NCBI RefSeq assembly: GCF_044759095.2
Contig: NZ_JBIYSM020000001.1
Span: 62,001 to 126,000, forward strand
Direction: 5' to 3'
DNA from: JBIYSM02 sp044759095
GTDB lineage: Bacteria > Bacillota > Bacilli > Brevibacillales > Brevibacillaceae
DNA length: 64,000 bases
Shown here: positions 15,034 to 22,305 of the stretch, in pieces
How the letters are laid out: every line of letters starts with the position of its first letter
How positions within the stretch are numbered: the stretch's first letter is position 1
Notes under the pieces: model-generated
The model's database searches: none
Told to the model about the DNA's origin: nothing
The model's input: the letters and a program-made list of their open reading frames with translations, nothing else
Made by a program: the position numbers and the translations under genes

Positions 15034-16956
15034 ATGATACTTGCAGCAGCTCAACACGTTTCTAAATCATATGGCGCCGATCCGGTTCTGACCGACGTCA
15101 CCATCGAAATCAAGACGGGAGATCGTGCCGGTATCGTCGGGCCAAACGGCGCTGGAAAGACGACCCTGTGCAAACTGCTGGCCGGATTGGAACAGCCCGA
15201 TCAGGGAGAGATATTCCGCGCGAAGGGGACGGTCTGGGCGTATTTGCCGCAGAGGCCGGAATACCCCGCGGAGTGGACGGCGCGGGACGTGGTTGCCAGC
15301 GCGTTTGAACGAACCCTGGAAATCCAGGAAGAAATGAGCCGTGTCGAACAGCAGTTGGGGGAAACGGGTGATCAGAGCGAGAGACTCGAGAAGCTGATGA
15401 ATCGCTACCAGTGGCTGCAACAGGAATTTGAGCGGATGGACGGGTACCAGTGGGAAGCGCGAATGGCGCAAATTACGGAAGGATTGGGGCTTTCCGATGC
15501 ACTGCTGGCTACTCCCTTTGCGCAGTTAAGCGGAGGGGAACAAACGAAAACAGGTCTGGCCAGACTCCTCTGCCAAGAGAGTGATGTGCTGCTTCTGGAT
15601 GAGCCGACCAACCACCTGGATGTGGAGGCGATGGAGTGGCTGGAGCGTTTTCTGCGGGATTATCGGGGAACGGTTCTGGTAATCTCTCATGACCGCTACT
15701 TCCTCGATGCCGTGGCGACTTCCATCTATCACGTGGACGGCGGCGAGGTGGAGTACTATCCCGGCAACTACAGCACGTTCATCAAGGAACGGGAAGAGCG
15801 GCTGCTGCGCCAGTTTGCGGAGTATCAGGAACAGCAGAAGAAGATCAAAAAAATGCAGGAGACGATCAAGCGGCTGAAGGAATGGGGGAACCGTTCCAAT
15901 CCTCCCAACGAAGCGTTTCACCGCCGGGCCAAAAGCATGGAAAAAGCGCTGGCCCGCATCGAGCGAATCGAGCGTCCCCGTCTGGAAGCGGAGAGAATGG
16001 GTCTTGTTTTTCAAAAAACGGAACGCAGCGGCGAAGAGGTGCTGGTCGCCGAGAAGATTTGCAAGTCGTTCGGAACCAAAACGCTGTTTCAGGGAGCCAG
16101 CCTGCTGCTGCGCTACGGCGAGCGCAAGGCGCTTCTGGGTCCGAATGGCTGCGGTAAATCGACGCTTTTGAAAATGCTTCTGGGAGAAATGGTGCCTGAC
16201 GCCGGGACCGTACGCATCGGAAAAAGCGTCAAAGTGGGCTATCTTTCTCAGCAAGCCCTTGAAGGGGACCCGCAGCGCCGTGTCATCGACGCGTTTCGTG
16301 AGGCGGCGGCGATGCCCGAGGGAGAAGCGCGGCATCGGTTGGCCAGGTTTCTGTTTTACGGCGAACAGGTGTTCAAACGCGTAGGGCAGTTGAGCGGCGG
16401 GGAGCGAATGCGTCTTCGTCTCGCTCAATTGATGCATCAGGAGATCAACCTCCTGGTTCTGGATGAACCCACCAACCATCTCGACATCGAGGCGCGGGAG
16501 ACGCTTGAGGAGGCGCTCGCCGATTTTCGCGGTTCTCTGTTCATCGTATCCCACGACCGCTACTTCCTGCAGAAGATGGTAGACGGCGTGTTCTGGGTGG
16601 AAGAAGGGCGCCTCGTGCATGACGTGGGAAGCTATGACGAAGCGAGGGAAAAGCGGAAACGGCGGATGATTGAAGCGGGGGAGACGCGGAGTGCAGAACC
16701 AGCTTCTTTCATAGAAATGGACGCAGTCCTTCCGCCCAAGCCCGCAAGGCCGGCGAAAAAGGTGAATCCCTTCAAGCTGGCCCAGCTGGAGCAGGCGATT
16801 GCCGAGCGGGAAGCGAAACAAGACGAGCTCTTTACCCTCCTTTCCGGGGGAGAAACCGACTACTCGGTGCTGATGAGCTGGCAGCAGGAGCTGGAACGCG
16901 GTGAGCGGGAATTGGAGCAGCTCTATCAGGACTGGAGCAGCATGCAGGAAGCGTAA
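15034..16956 (+). CDS. ABC-F family ATPase (ribosome-associated or antibiotic-resistance type)
   Basis: 640 residues with two ABC cassettes and no membrane helices. Walker A motifs are GPNGAGKTT and GPNGCGKST; signatures are LSGGEQTK and LSGGERMR; Walker B regions are LLLDEPTNHLD and LVLDEPTNHLD. The linker between cassettes (about residues 235-325) is charged and helical with NRSNPPNEAFHRRAKSMEKA, the P-site tRNA-interaction motif region of ABC-F proteins. The C-terminus adds a coiled-coil extension. Such proteins act on the ribosome, either as translation factors or by displacing antibiotics. ATG behind AAGGAGAGATGAGAC. The short ORF and terminator in front suggest attenuation control. Confidence 0.88.
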   Translation: MILAAAQHVSKSYGADPVLTDVTIEIKTGDRAGIVGPNGAGKTTLCKLLAGLEQPDQGEIFRAKGTVWAYLPQRPEYPAEWTARDVVASAFERTLEIQEEMSRVEQQLGETGDQSERLEKLMNRYQWLQQEFERMDGYQWEARMAQITEGLGLSDALLATPFAQLSGGEQTKTGLARLLCQESDVLLLDEPTNHLDVEAMEWLERFLRDYRGTVLVISHDRYFLDAVATSIYHVDGGEVEYYPGNYSTFIKEREERLLRQFAEYQEQQKKIKKMQETIKRLKEWGNRSNPPNEAFHRRAKSMEKALARIERIERPRLEAERMGLVFQKTERSGEEVLVAEKICKSFGTKTLFQGASLLLRYGERKALLGPNGCGKSTLLKMLLGEMVPDAGTVRIGKSVKVGYLSQQALEGDPQRRVIDAFREAAAMPEGEARHRLARFLFYGEQVFKRVGQLSGGERMRLRLAQLMHQEINLLVLDEPTNHLDIEARETLEEALADFRGSLFIVSHDRYFLQKMVDGVFWVEEGRLVHDVGSYDEAREKRKRRMIEAGETRSAEPASFIEMDAVLPPKPARPAKKVNPFKLAQLEQAIAEREAKQDELFTLLSGGETDYSVLMSWQQELERGERELEQLYQDWSSMQEA

Positions 16957-16962
16957 GAGGGA

Positions 16963-16998
16963 AAGGCCCTTCCAAAATGACAGGAAGGGCCTTCATTC
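16963..16998. terminator. Bidirectional terminator between ABC-F and MFS genes
   Basis: A perfect 11-bp stem: AAGGCCCTTCC (16963-16973) with GGAAGGGCCTT (16983-16993). The two flanking genes converge on it. Confidence 0.75.
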
Positions 16999-17011
16999 AA
17001 AACCATGGTTG

Positions 17012-18178
17012 TTACTGGCTCGTCGGCTCCGGCAGGTAACGGTAACGGCTTCGGAACAAGAGGAAGATCAGCGCCATCAGTGCGGCTCCAAGCAGAAACG
17101 GTCCGTTTTCATTCCATTGGTAAATGGCTCCGCCGACGAGTGGCCCGAGGATTCGGCCCAGGCTGTCCATCGAGCTGATGGCACCGGTTGTGATGCCCTG
17201 CCCCTGTGTGGTGCGCTGGGTGATCATCGCGGTAGCCGTTGCCCGGATCATGCCCTGACCCGCTCCAAACAGCGAGAGGTTCAGCGCAAAGCTCCAGAAG
17301 CTGTCCGAGTACAAGATGGCGAGGAAGCCCGCAGCGTAGAGCAAAAGACCGATGGAAAGCACGGATACCTCGCCCAGCCGCTTCACCATCCTGCCGATCA
17401 GCCCCCCTTGCACAAAGGCGGAGATAGTGCCCATGACCAGAAACATGTACCCCAGGTCTTTGGAAGTAAATCCGTACAAATCGTTTATGTACAGGGCAAA
17501 GGTCGTCTCCAGACCGGCAAAGGAAAACGAGACAATAAACAGCAGCGTGTAGAGCAGGGACAGGGAACCGAACAAGGCGACCAGCGGATTGCCTCGTTTC
17601 TCCCGACGATGCTCTGCCCGTTTTTCAGGAGGCAGGCTCTCCGGCAGCGCGAATAGAACGACCAGCAGCGTCAGAAAGGCGACCCCTCCGGAGGCGAAAA
17701 ACGGATATGCGAACTGATAGGTGCTGAGCAGCCCGCCAATGGCCGGACCGAAGACGAAGCTCAGGCCGATCCCCGCTCCGATGATCCCCATCCCCTTGGC
17801 TCGTTCGGAAGGGGGGAAGAGATCGGCAACCATCGCGCTGACCGTAGGGATTGCGGCGGCGGAGACGATCCCCGCGATGATCCGGTAGATCAGCATCTCC
17901 GTGTAGCTGGTAGCGAGCCCGAACAGGATGAAGGTGACGGAGAAACCGAGCAGGCCCAAGGAAATAAGCGGCTTTCGTCCGACGCGGTCGGAAAGCGCTC
18001 CCCAGATCGGAGCAAAGAGAAACTGCATGATGTTGTAGCTGGCGAACAAGATGCCGATTTGCAAGGAGGAAGCCCCCACCTTTTCGGCGAAGAAGGGAAG
18101 GATCGGTATGATTATGCCAAAGCCCAGCATCATAAGAAATGCGATCAAGAATAAGAGGGCGAGATGCTTCTTATTCAC
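17012..18178 (-). CDS. MFS multidrug efflux transporter (DHA1 family)
   Basis: 388 residues with 12 predicted membrane helices. The DHA1 signatures are visible: GALSDRVGRKPL is motif A between helices 2 and 3, and GAGIGLSFVFGPAIGG is the antiporter motif C in helix 5. It should export drugs with proton exchange; TetA/NorA/Blt-like proteins are the closest I recall, but substrate cannot be told. GTG at 18178 (MNKKHLALLF) is preferred because GAGG sits 8 bases before it; a TTG at 18196 is an alternative. Convergent with the ABC-F gene, which may also be a drug-resistance gene. Confidence 0.88.
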   Translation of the reverse strand: MNKKHLALLFLIAFLMMLGFGIIIPILPFFAEKVGASSLQIGILFASYNIMQFLFAPIWGALSDRVGRKPLISLGLLGFSVTFILFGLATSYTEMLIYRIIAGIVSAAAIPTVSAMVADLFPPSERAKGMGIIGAGIGLSFVFGPAIGGLLSTYQFAYPFFASGGVAFLTLLVVLFALPESLPPEKRAEHRREKRGNPLVALFGSLSLLYTLLFIVSFSFAGLETTFALYINDLYGFTSKDLGYMFLVMGTISAFVQGGLIGRMVKRLGEVSVLSIGLLLYAAGFLAILYSDSFWSFALNLSLFGAGQGMIRATATAMITQRTTQGQGITTGAISSMDSLGRILGPLVGGAIYQWNENGPFLLGAALMALIFLLFRSRYRYLPEPTSQ

Positions 18179-18281
18179 AACGTATACCTCTTTCAACCAA
18201 AAATTGTTTTGCTGTTTTCCACCTTACGGGAAGCCGCGGTGGAAGTCAAGCCGCGAAGGCGGGACGGAACATGCTGCGACG

Positions 18282-18290
18282 TGTTATAAT
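18282..18290 (+). promoter_or_regulatory. Extended -10 promoter for the 18345 gene
   Basis: TGTTATAAT, an extended -10 element, 55 bases before the start codon. No clear -35. Confidence 0.5.
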
Positions 18291-18344
18291 AAATAGGGCG
18301 TCTGCATCGTTCACAATCATGAACAATACGAGGTGTTTGGTGTA

Positions 18345-18737
18345 ATGTCTACCGCGATGATGTACTATCTGGCATGGCAGGAAGATGACTGGCTCGACGA
18401 GATTCTCGACAGGTTCCCGCAGGTGAACGCGCTCGTTCCCACCGCCAAGACGTTTCAGCAGTTGAAAGAGCAACGGAGCGAAATGGAACGGGTTGTGATC
18501 GTCCTGAACGCGGCGTATGAGCAGGATAAAGGCAAGGAGTTTCTTCGCTTGCTGGCAAACGACGAGCAGTTGTCCGCTGATCCGCTGTACATCGTCGGTT
18601 TGAAACCGGAGGAGGCGGACGAGTGGCAAACCGCTTATCCGCACGCCAAGATTATCGTCATTACCGGGTTTGCCGTGGAATTCGACTATGATTCCGTCCT
18701 GGCGCAAATGGAGGCGGACTTGGAGGGAGCGCATTGA
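18345..18737 (+). CDS. Hypothetical protein (130 aa), receiver-like fold possible
   Basis: A small acidic protein starting MSTAMMYYLAWQEDDW. Alternating hydrophobic strands and helices (ERVVIVLNAAYEQD, DPLYIVGLKPEEAD, AKIIVITGFAVEFD) suggest a flavodoxin or receiver-like alpha/beta fold, but the phosphorylatable Asp pattern of true receivers is not clear. AGGTG lies about 9 bases before the ATG. The stop overlaps the TTG start of yqgQ (TTGA), so the two are translationally coupled. Function unknown. Confidence 0.65.
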   Translation: MSTAMMYYLAWQEDDWLDEILDRFPQVNALVPTAKTFQQLKEQRSEMERVVIVLNAAYEQDKGKEFLRLLANDEQLSADPLYIVGLKPEEADEWQTAYPHAKIIVITGFAVEFDYDSVLAQMEADLEGAH

Positions 18738-18931
18738 GCGGAAAACAAGACAAGTTTGACCTGAAGGAATTCTTACGTCGCTATGGAATCTTTATTTATA
18801 CAGGCGATCCTGAAGGCGATTACCTGCTGATAGAGGACGAGATTCGCGAACTGCGCCATCTGGGTTTGATCGACAACGAGGAATTCATCCAGGCGCTGGC
18901 TGCGCTGAAAGAAAGACGGACCAAGCAGTGA
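18734..18931 (+). CDS. yqgQ: YqgQ family small protein
   Basis: 65 residues. The YGIFIYTGDPEGDYLLIEDE and IRELRHLGLIDNEEF segments match YqgQ (DUF910), a small helical Bacillales protein whose B. subtilis structure suggests nucleic-acid or RNA binding but whose role is unknown. TTG start overlapping the upstream stop codon, with GGAGGGAGC in front. In B. subtilis yqgQ sits beside glcK; that gene is not here. A terminator follows immediately. Confidence 0.8.
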   Translation: MSGKQDKFDLKEFLRRYGIFIYTGDPEGDYLLIEDEIRELRHLGLIDNEEFIQALAALKERRTKQ

Positions 18932-18933
18932 AA

Positions 18934-18960
18934 GGGCGGATTTCCGCCCTTTTGTTGTTT
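18934..18960 (+). terminator. Intrinsic terminator after yqgQ
   Basis: GGGCGGA (18934-18940) pairs with TCCGCCC (18943-18949) around a 2-base turn, followed by TTTTGTTGTTTTT. Confidence 0.8.
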
Positions 18961-19052
18961 TTGTCATGCGATTGTTCCACAGCGTTCGAAGATCGTAGAC
19001 GCATGTACTGGGAGTTCTGGCTCTGCTGTATCTGGGAGTAAAACGGCAGCAT

Positions 19053-19220
19053 TCACATCTGGCTGTCTTCCCCCGAGTGATGGTTTTCCAGCGACTTCTC
19101 CCGCAGCTTTTTGTTCCGCGCTTTGAGGAACGGAGAACTGCTCATCGCCATGAACAGCATGCCGAATCCGGCCAGGCCGGTAATGATTCCAAGAATCAGG
19201 TAGACCGTTGACATGATCAT
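19053..19220 (-). CDS. Small single-helix membrane protein (55 aa)
   Basis: ATG with AAGGAG 5 bases upstream (a second ATG two codons on is also possible). The peptide has one N-terminal membrane helix, VYLILGIITGLAGFGMLFMA, followed by a basic then acidic tail (FLKARNKKLREKSLENHH). It is divergent from the transketolase gene; the two starts are only about 110 bases apart. I do not recognise the family. The helix, clean ribosome binding site and divergent layout make it a likely real gene. Confidence 0.65.
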   Translation of the reverse strand: MIMSTVYLILGIITGLAGFGMLFMAMSSSPFLKARNKKLREKSLENHHSGEDSQM

Positions 19221-19253
19221 TCAACTCCTTTCTGCACCTCTGAATCAAACCAT

Positions 19254-19280
19254 TTGCCTCCATGAAAACTATGGTATAAT
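19254..19280 (+). promoter_or_regulatory. Promoter of tkt
   Basis: -35-like TTGCCT (19254-19259) and an extended -10 TGGTATAAT (TATAAT at 19275-19280), 15 bases apart, about 50 bases before the start codon. Confidence 0.6.
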
Positions 19281-19329
19281 GGAACAGTCGTTTTTGAACA
19301 AGTTTCGATAAAAAGCAGGGAGGATATGC

Positions 19330-21342
19330 TTGGATATGACTCAGCAAACGTCTGTAGATCAATTGGCGATCAACACCATACGCACGCTCGCAATTGACGC
19401 GATTGAGAAGGCCAATTCCGGTCACCCGGGAATGCCGATGGGAGCCGCGCCGATGGCTCACGTGCTGTGGAGCCGATTCATGAAGGTAAATCCGTTCAAC
19501 CCTCAGTGGATTGACCGCGACCGGTTTGTCCTTTCAGCCGGACACGGTTCAATGCTATTATACTCGATGCTGCATCTCATGAAATATGATGTTTCAATGG
19601 AAGATTTACATCATTTCCGCCAATGGGGCAGCAAAACCCCTGGCCATCCGGAATTCGGACACACGCCAGGCGTTGATGCGACTACCGGTCCTCTGGGACA
19701 AGGGATCGCCATGGCAGTGGGAATGGCGATGGCGGAAAAGCATTTGGCGGCTGTTTACAATCGCGAAGGCTTTGACATCGTCGATCACTACACGTACGTG
19801 ATCTGCGGCGACGGCGACCTGATGGAAGGCGTCTCCAGCGAAGCCTCTTCCCTGGCTGCTCACTTGAAGCTGGGCAAACTGATCGTTTTGTACGATTCCA
19901 ACGATATCTCCCTGGATGGCGAGCTCTCCCGCTCTTTCTCGGAAAACGTCGCCCAGCGTTACCAGGCATATGGCTGGCAGTATCTGCGCGTAGAAGACGG
20001 CAACGATCTGGACGCGATCGAAGCGGCGATATCCGAAGCAAAAGCCGACTTGAATCGTCCAACATTGATCGAAGTGAAGACCGTCATCGGTTACGGAAGC
20101 CCGAACAAGGGCGGCTCCAATGCATCCCACGGCGCTCCGCTGGGCAAGGATGAAGTAAAACTCACGAAAGAAAACTATCAATGGCCGCATGACGCGGAAT
20201 TCCACGTACCGCAAGAGGTGGCTGACTATTACGCCAACCTGGCGGAAGCGGGACAAGAGCTGGAAGCGGCATGGCGCGCCCGTTTTGCCGAGTACGCCAA
20301 AGCATATCCACAGCTGGCTCAGCAGTTCCAGACAGCCGTCTCCAACCAGCTCCCGCAAGGCTGGGATGCTGAACTGCCGACGTATGAGACCGGTGCCAAA
20401 CTGGCTACCCGCGCAGCTTCCGGAAACGCAATCAACGGTCTGGCGAAACGCATTCCGTTCCTGATCGGCGGTTCCGCAGACCTCGCGCACTCCAACAACA
20501 CCGTGATCAAAGGAGAAGGAGACTTCCTGCCGGGCAGCTACGACGGCCGCAACATCTGGTTTGGCGTCCGCGAATTCGCCATGGGGGCGGCTCTTAACGG
20601 GATGGCGCTGCACGGCGGTTTGAAAGTATACGGCGGTACGTTCTTTGTCTTCTCTGACTACGTCCGTCCGGCGATCCGTCTGTCTGCCCTGATGAAGCAG
20701 CCGGTTGTGTACGTGTTTACCCACGACTCCATCGCTGTTGGTGAAGACGGACCGACCCACGAGCCGATTGAGCATCTCCCTTCCCTGCGGGCGATGCCGG
20801 GCTTGACCGTTCTGCGTCCGGCCGATGCGGTTGAAACCAACGAAGCGTGGAAATACGCCGTTTCCCGCACAGACGAACCCGTCGTGCTGGTGCTGACCCG
20901 TCAAAACCTGCCGGTGCTTGCCGAGACGCAGGAAAAGGCGGCGGAAGGCGTAACCAAGGGAGCGTATGTGCTTGCTGACGCCCCGAACGGCAACCCGCAG
21001 CTGATCCTGCTGGCGACCGGTTCCGAGGTATCGCTCTGCATGCAGGCGCGTGAAGTGCTGGCTCAAAAAGGCATCCAGGCCCGAGTGGTCAGCATGCCAA
21101 GCTGGGAACTGTTTGAGCGCCAGCCGAAGGAATATCGCGACAGCGTCATTCTCCCTGAAGTAAAAGCCCGTCTCGCAGTTGAGATGGCTGCTCCGCTGGG
21201 ATGGGAGCGTTACGTCGGCGACGGCGGCAGCGTCATTGGAATCAACCAGTTCGGCGCCTCCGCTCCGGGCGAGCGCATCATGAAAGAATACGGCTTTACC
21301 GTGGAAAACGTGGTGGCGGAAGCGGAAAAGCTGTTGAAGTAG
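19330..21342 (+). CDS. tkt: Transketolase
   Basis: 670 residues, full length. It transfers two-carbon units between ketose and aldose phosphates in the non-oxidative pentose phosphate pathway, with thiamine diphosphate and a divalent metal. Visible landmarks: NSGHPGMPMGAAPM near the N-terminus, GPLGQGIAMAVGMA, the ThDP/metal motif GDGDLMEGVSSEA with the paired Asn of YDSNDISLDG, GYGSPNKGGSNASHG, the catalytic Glu of FGVREFAMG, and DSIAVGEDGPTHEP. TTG at 19330 has GGGAGG 6-7 bases upstream; ATG at 19336 is the alternative. A single-gene unit with its own promoter and terminator. Confidence 0.96.
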   Translation: MDMTQQTSVDQLAINTIRTLAIDAIEKANSGHPGMPMGAAPMAHVLWSRFMKVNPFNPQWIDRDRFVLSAGHGSMLLYSMLHLMKYDVSMEDLHHFRQWGSKTPGHPEFGHTPGVDATTGPLGQGIAMAVGMAMAEKHLAAVYNREGFDIVDHYTYVICGDGDLMEGVSSEASSLAAHLKLGKLIVLYDSNDISLDGELSRSFSENVAQRYQAYGWQYLRVEDGNDLDAIEAAISEAKADLNRPTLIEVKTVIGYGSPNKGGSNASHGAPLGKDEVKLTKENYQWPHDAEFHVPQEVADYYANLAEAGQELEAAWRARFAEYAKAYPQLAQQFQTAVSNQLPQGWDAELPTYETGAKLATRAASGNAINGLAKRIPFLIGGSADLAHSNNTVIKGEGDFLPGSYDGRNIWFGVREFAMGAALNGMALHGGLKVYGGTFFVFSDYVRPAIRLSALMKQPVVYVFTHDSIAVGEDGPTHEPIEHLPSLRAMPGLTVLRPADAVETNEAWKYAVSRTDEPVVLVLTRQNLPVLAETQEKAAEGVTKGAYVLADAPNGNPQLILLATGSEVSLCMQAREVLAQKGIQARVVSMPSWELFERQPKEYRDSVILPEVKARLAVEMAAPLGWERYVGDGGSVIGINQFGASAPGERIMKEYGFTVENVVAEAEKLLK

Positions 21343-21350
21343 CAGATAAA

Positions 21351-21397
21351 AGCCTGTATCTTACGTGATTGGTTCATGTAAGATGCAGGCTCTTTGT
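21351..21397 (+). terminator. Intrinsic terminator of tkt
   Basis: AGCCTGTATCTTAC (21351-21364) pairs with GTAAGATGCAGGCT (21378-21391), one mismatch, then CTTTGTT. Confidence 0.75.
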
Positions 21398-21399
21398 TC

Positions 21400-21546
21400 G
21401 TGTATAAGAATTTATAAATTTGGACATCCCATACAGCCGCTAGAAAAGTGTTCGGGGCCCCGCCCGGCGAAGAAAGGGACCCCACTCGGCTCAGCGATAG
21501 CTAACGCCGAGTGGGTTGAGGATAGCTCATGCCGGGTGGTTTTTTC
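21400..21546 (+). repeat. Dispersed hairpin repeat, copy B (long form with nested hairpin)
   Basis: A 147-base copy with the same leader as copies A and C. The outer stem CCCGCCCGGC/GCCGGGTGG encloses an inner hairpin, CCCACTCGGC (21481-21490) with GCCGAGTGGG (21506-21515). It ends in GGTTTTTTC. It lies between the tkt terminator and the convergent DinB-like gene. Confidence 0.88.
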
Positions 21547-21569
21547 ATGTGAAAAAGGTGGCATTTCTT

Positions 21570-22025
21570 TCAATGAAGGGCTTTGAGCATGGCACTGATG
21601 GTACCCGCGTGATTGCTTTCGTGAACGATATTTGCCATGAGAAGTTCTCCCACGGTTTGGGCGTTTAAGAAGTTGTCCTTGACCGGGGCATCCAGCTTTT
21701 CACCAAATGCGGCTCGAATATGCTCCGGCTGTTGTTTCAGGTGGGCAAGGATCTCCTCCCAGGATGGCGCTTCCCCTGTCCATTCACTGGGTTTTGTTTT
21801 GTTGCCGAAAAACGTTCGGTAGGAAGCAGGTAATCTCATTTCATTGCCGGACAAACCATATATCAGGCCATCGGTTACGAATAGAATGTGACCAATCTGC
21901 CAGTGCAGGTGATTGTTAAAACCTGCGGGAATAACAGTTCGTTTGTCTTCGGGACAAGTCTCCAGTTTCTTCAGCCACTGTTCTCTGGTTTTTTCAAACA
22001 TTCCGAACAAAAACGCTTCTCTCAT
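21570..22025 (-). CDS. DinB-like domain protein
   Basis: 151 residues from the ATG at 22025, which has CGGAGGG 6 bases upstream. It has the DinB/YfiT-like four-helix bundle pattern: FNNHLHWQIGHILFVTDGLIYGL near the N-terminus, and VGELLMANIVHESNHAGTI at the C-terminus. The His residues of HLHWQIGHI and HESNHAG form the usual metal-binding triad. Many relatives are metal-dependent thiol (bacillithiol or mycothiol) transferases, others have no known activity. It is transcribed alone, convergent with tkt across repeat copy B and divergent from ponA. Confidence 0.8.
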   Translation of the reverse strand: MREAFLFGMFEKTREQWLKKLETCPEDKRTVIPAGFNNHLHWQIGHILFVTDGLIYGLSGNEMRLPASYRTFFGNKTKPSEWTGEAPSWEEILAHLKQQPEHIRAAFGEKLDAPVKDNFLNAQTVGELLMANIVHESNHAGTISAMLKALH

Positions 22026-22305
22026 CAGGGTTCCCTCCGTATATGGAAATGAAATGGGTATCGTTTCCATTTTATCGATCCGATCATGACGAAATCAAGT
22101 CGGGAAGAGCGGCAAAGTGCAGGATAGAACAGCACAAGTTCTCGTTAAAAGCTTGTTCCGTCAAGCGGTGACAGGCTTTTTCCAGTGACAAAACTGCGCA
22201 AGTATGAAATCATAGACAGTGGTCTGCTGCATTTGGAGCCCAGAAACTTTTTTGGAATTTTCCCGTCTAAAAGGTGGGAGAGAGAAAGAAACCAGGAGGT
22301 ACCCA

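Noticed and set aside
15526..16821. Long minus-strand open frame opposite the ABC-F gene
   Set aside because: Shadow of a strongly biased gene; His/Phe-rich product with no recognisable motif.
19606..21066. Long minus-strand open frame opposite transketolase
   Set aside because: It is the shadow of a GC-rich, codon-biased gene: basic, low-complexity composition, no ribosome binding site and no family motif. The plus-strand tkt is unambiguous.
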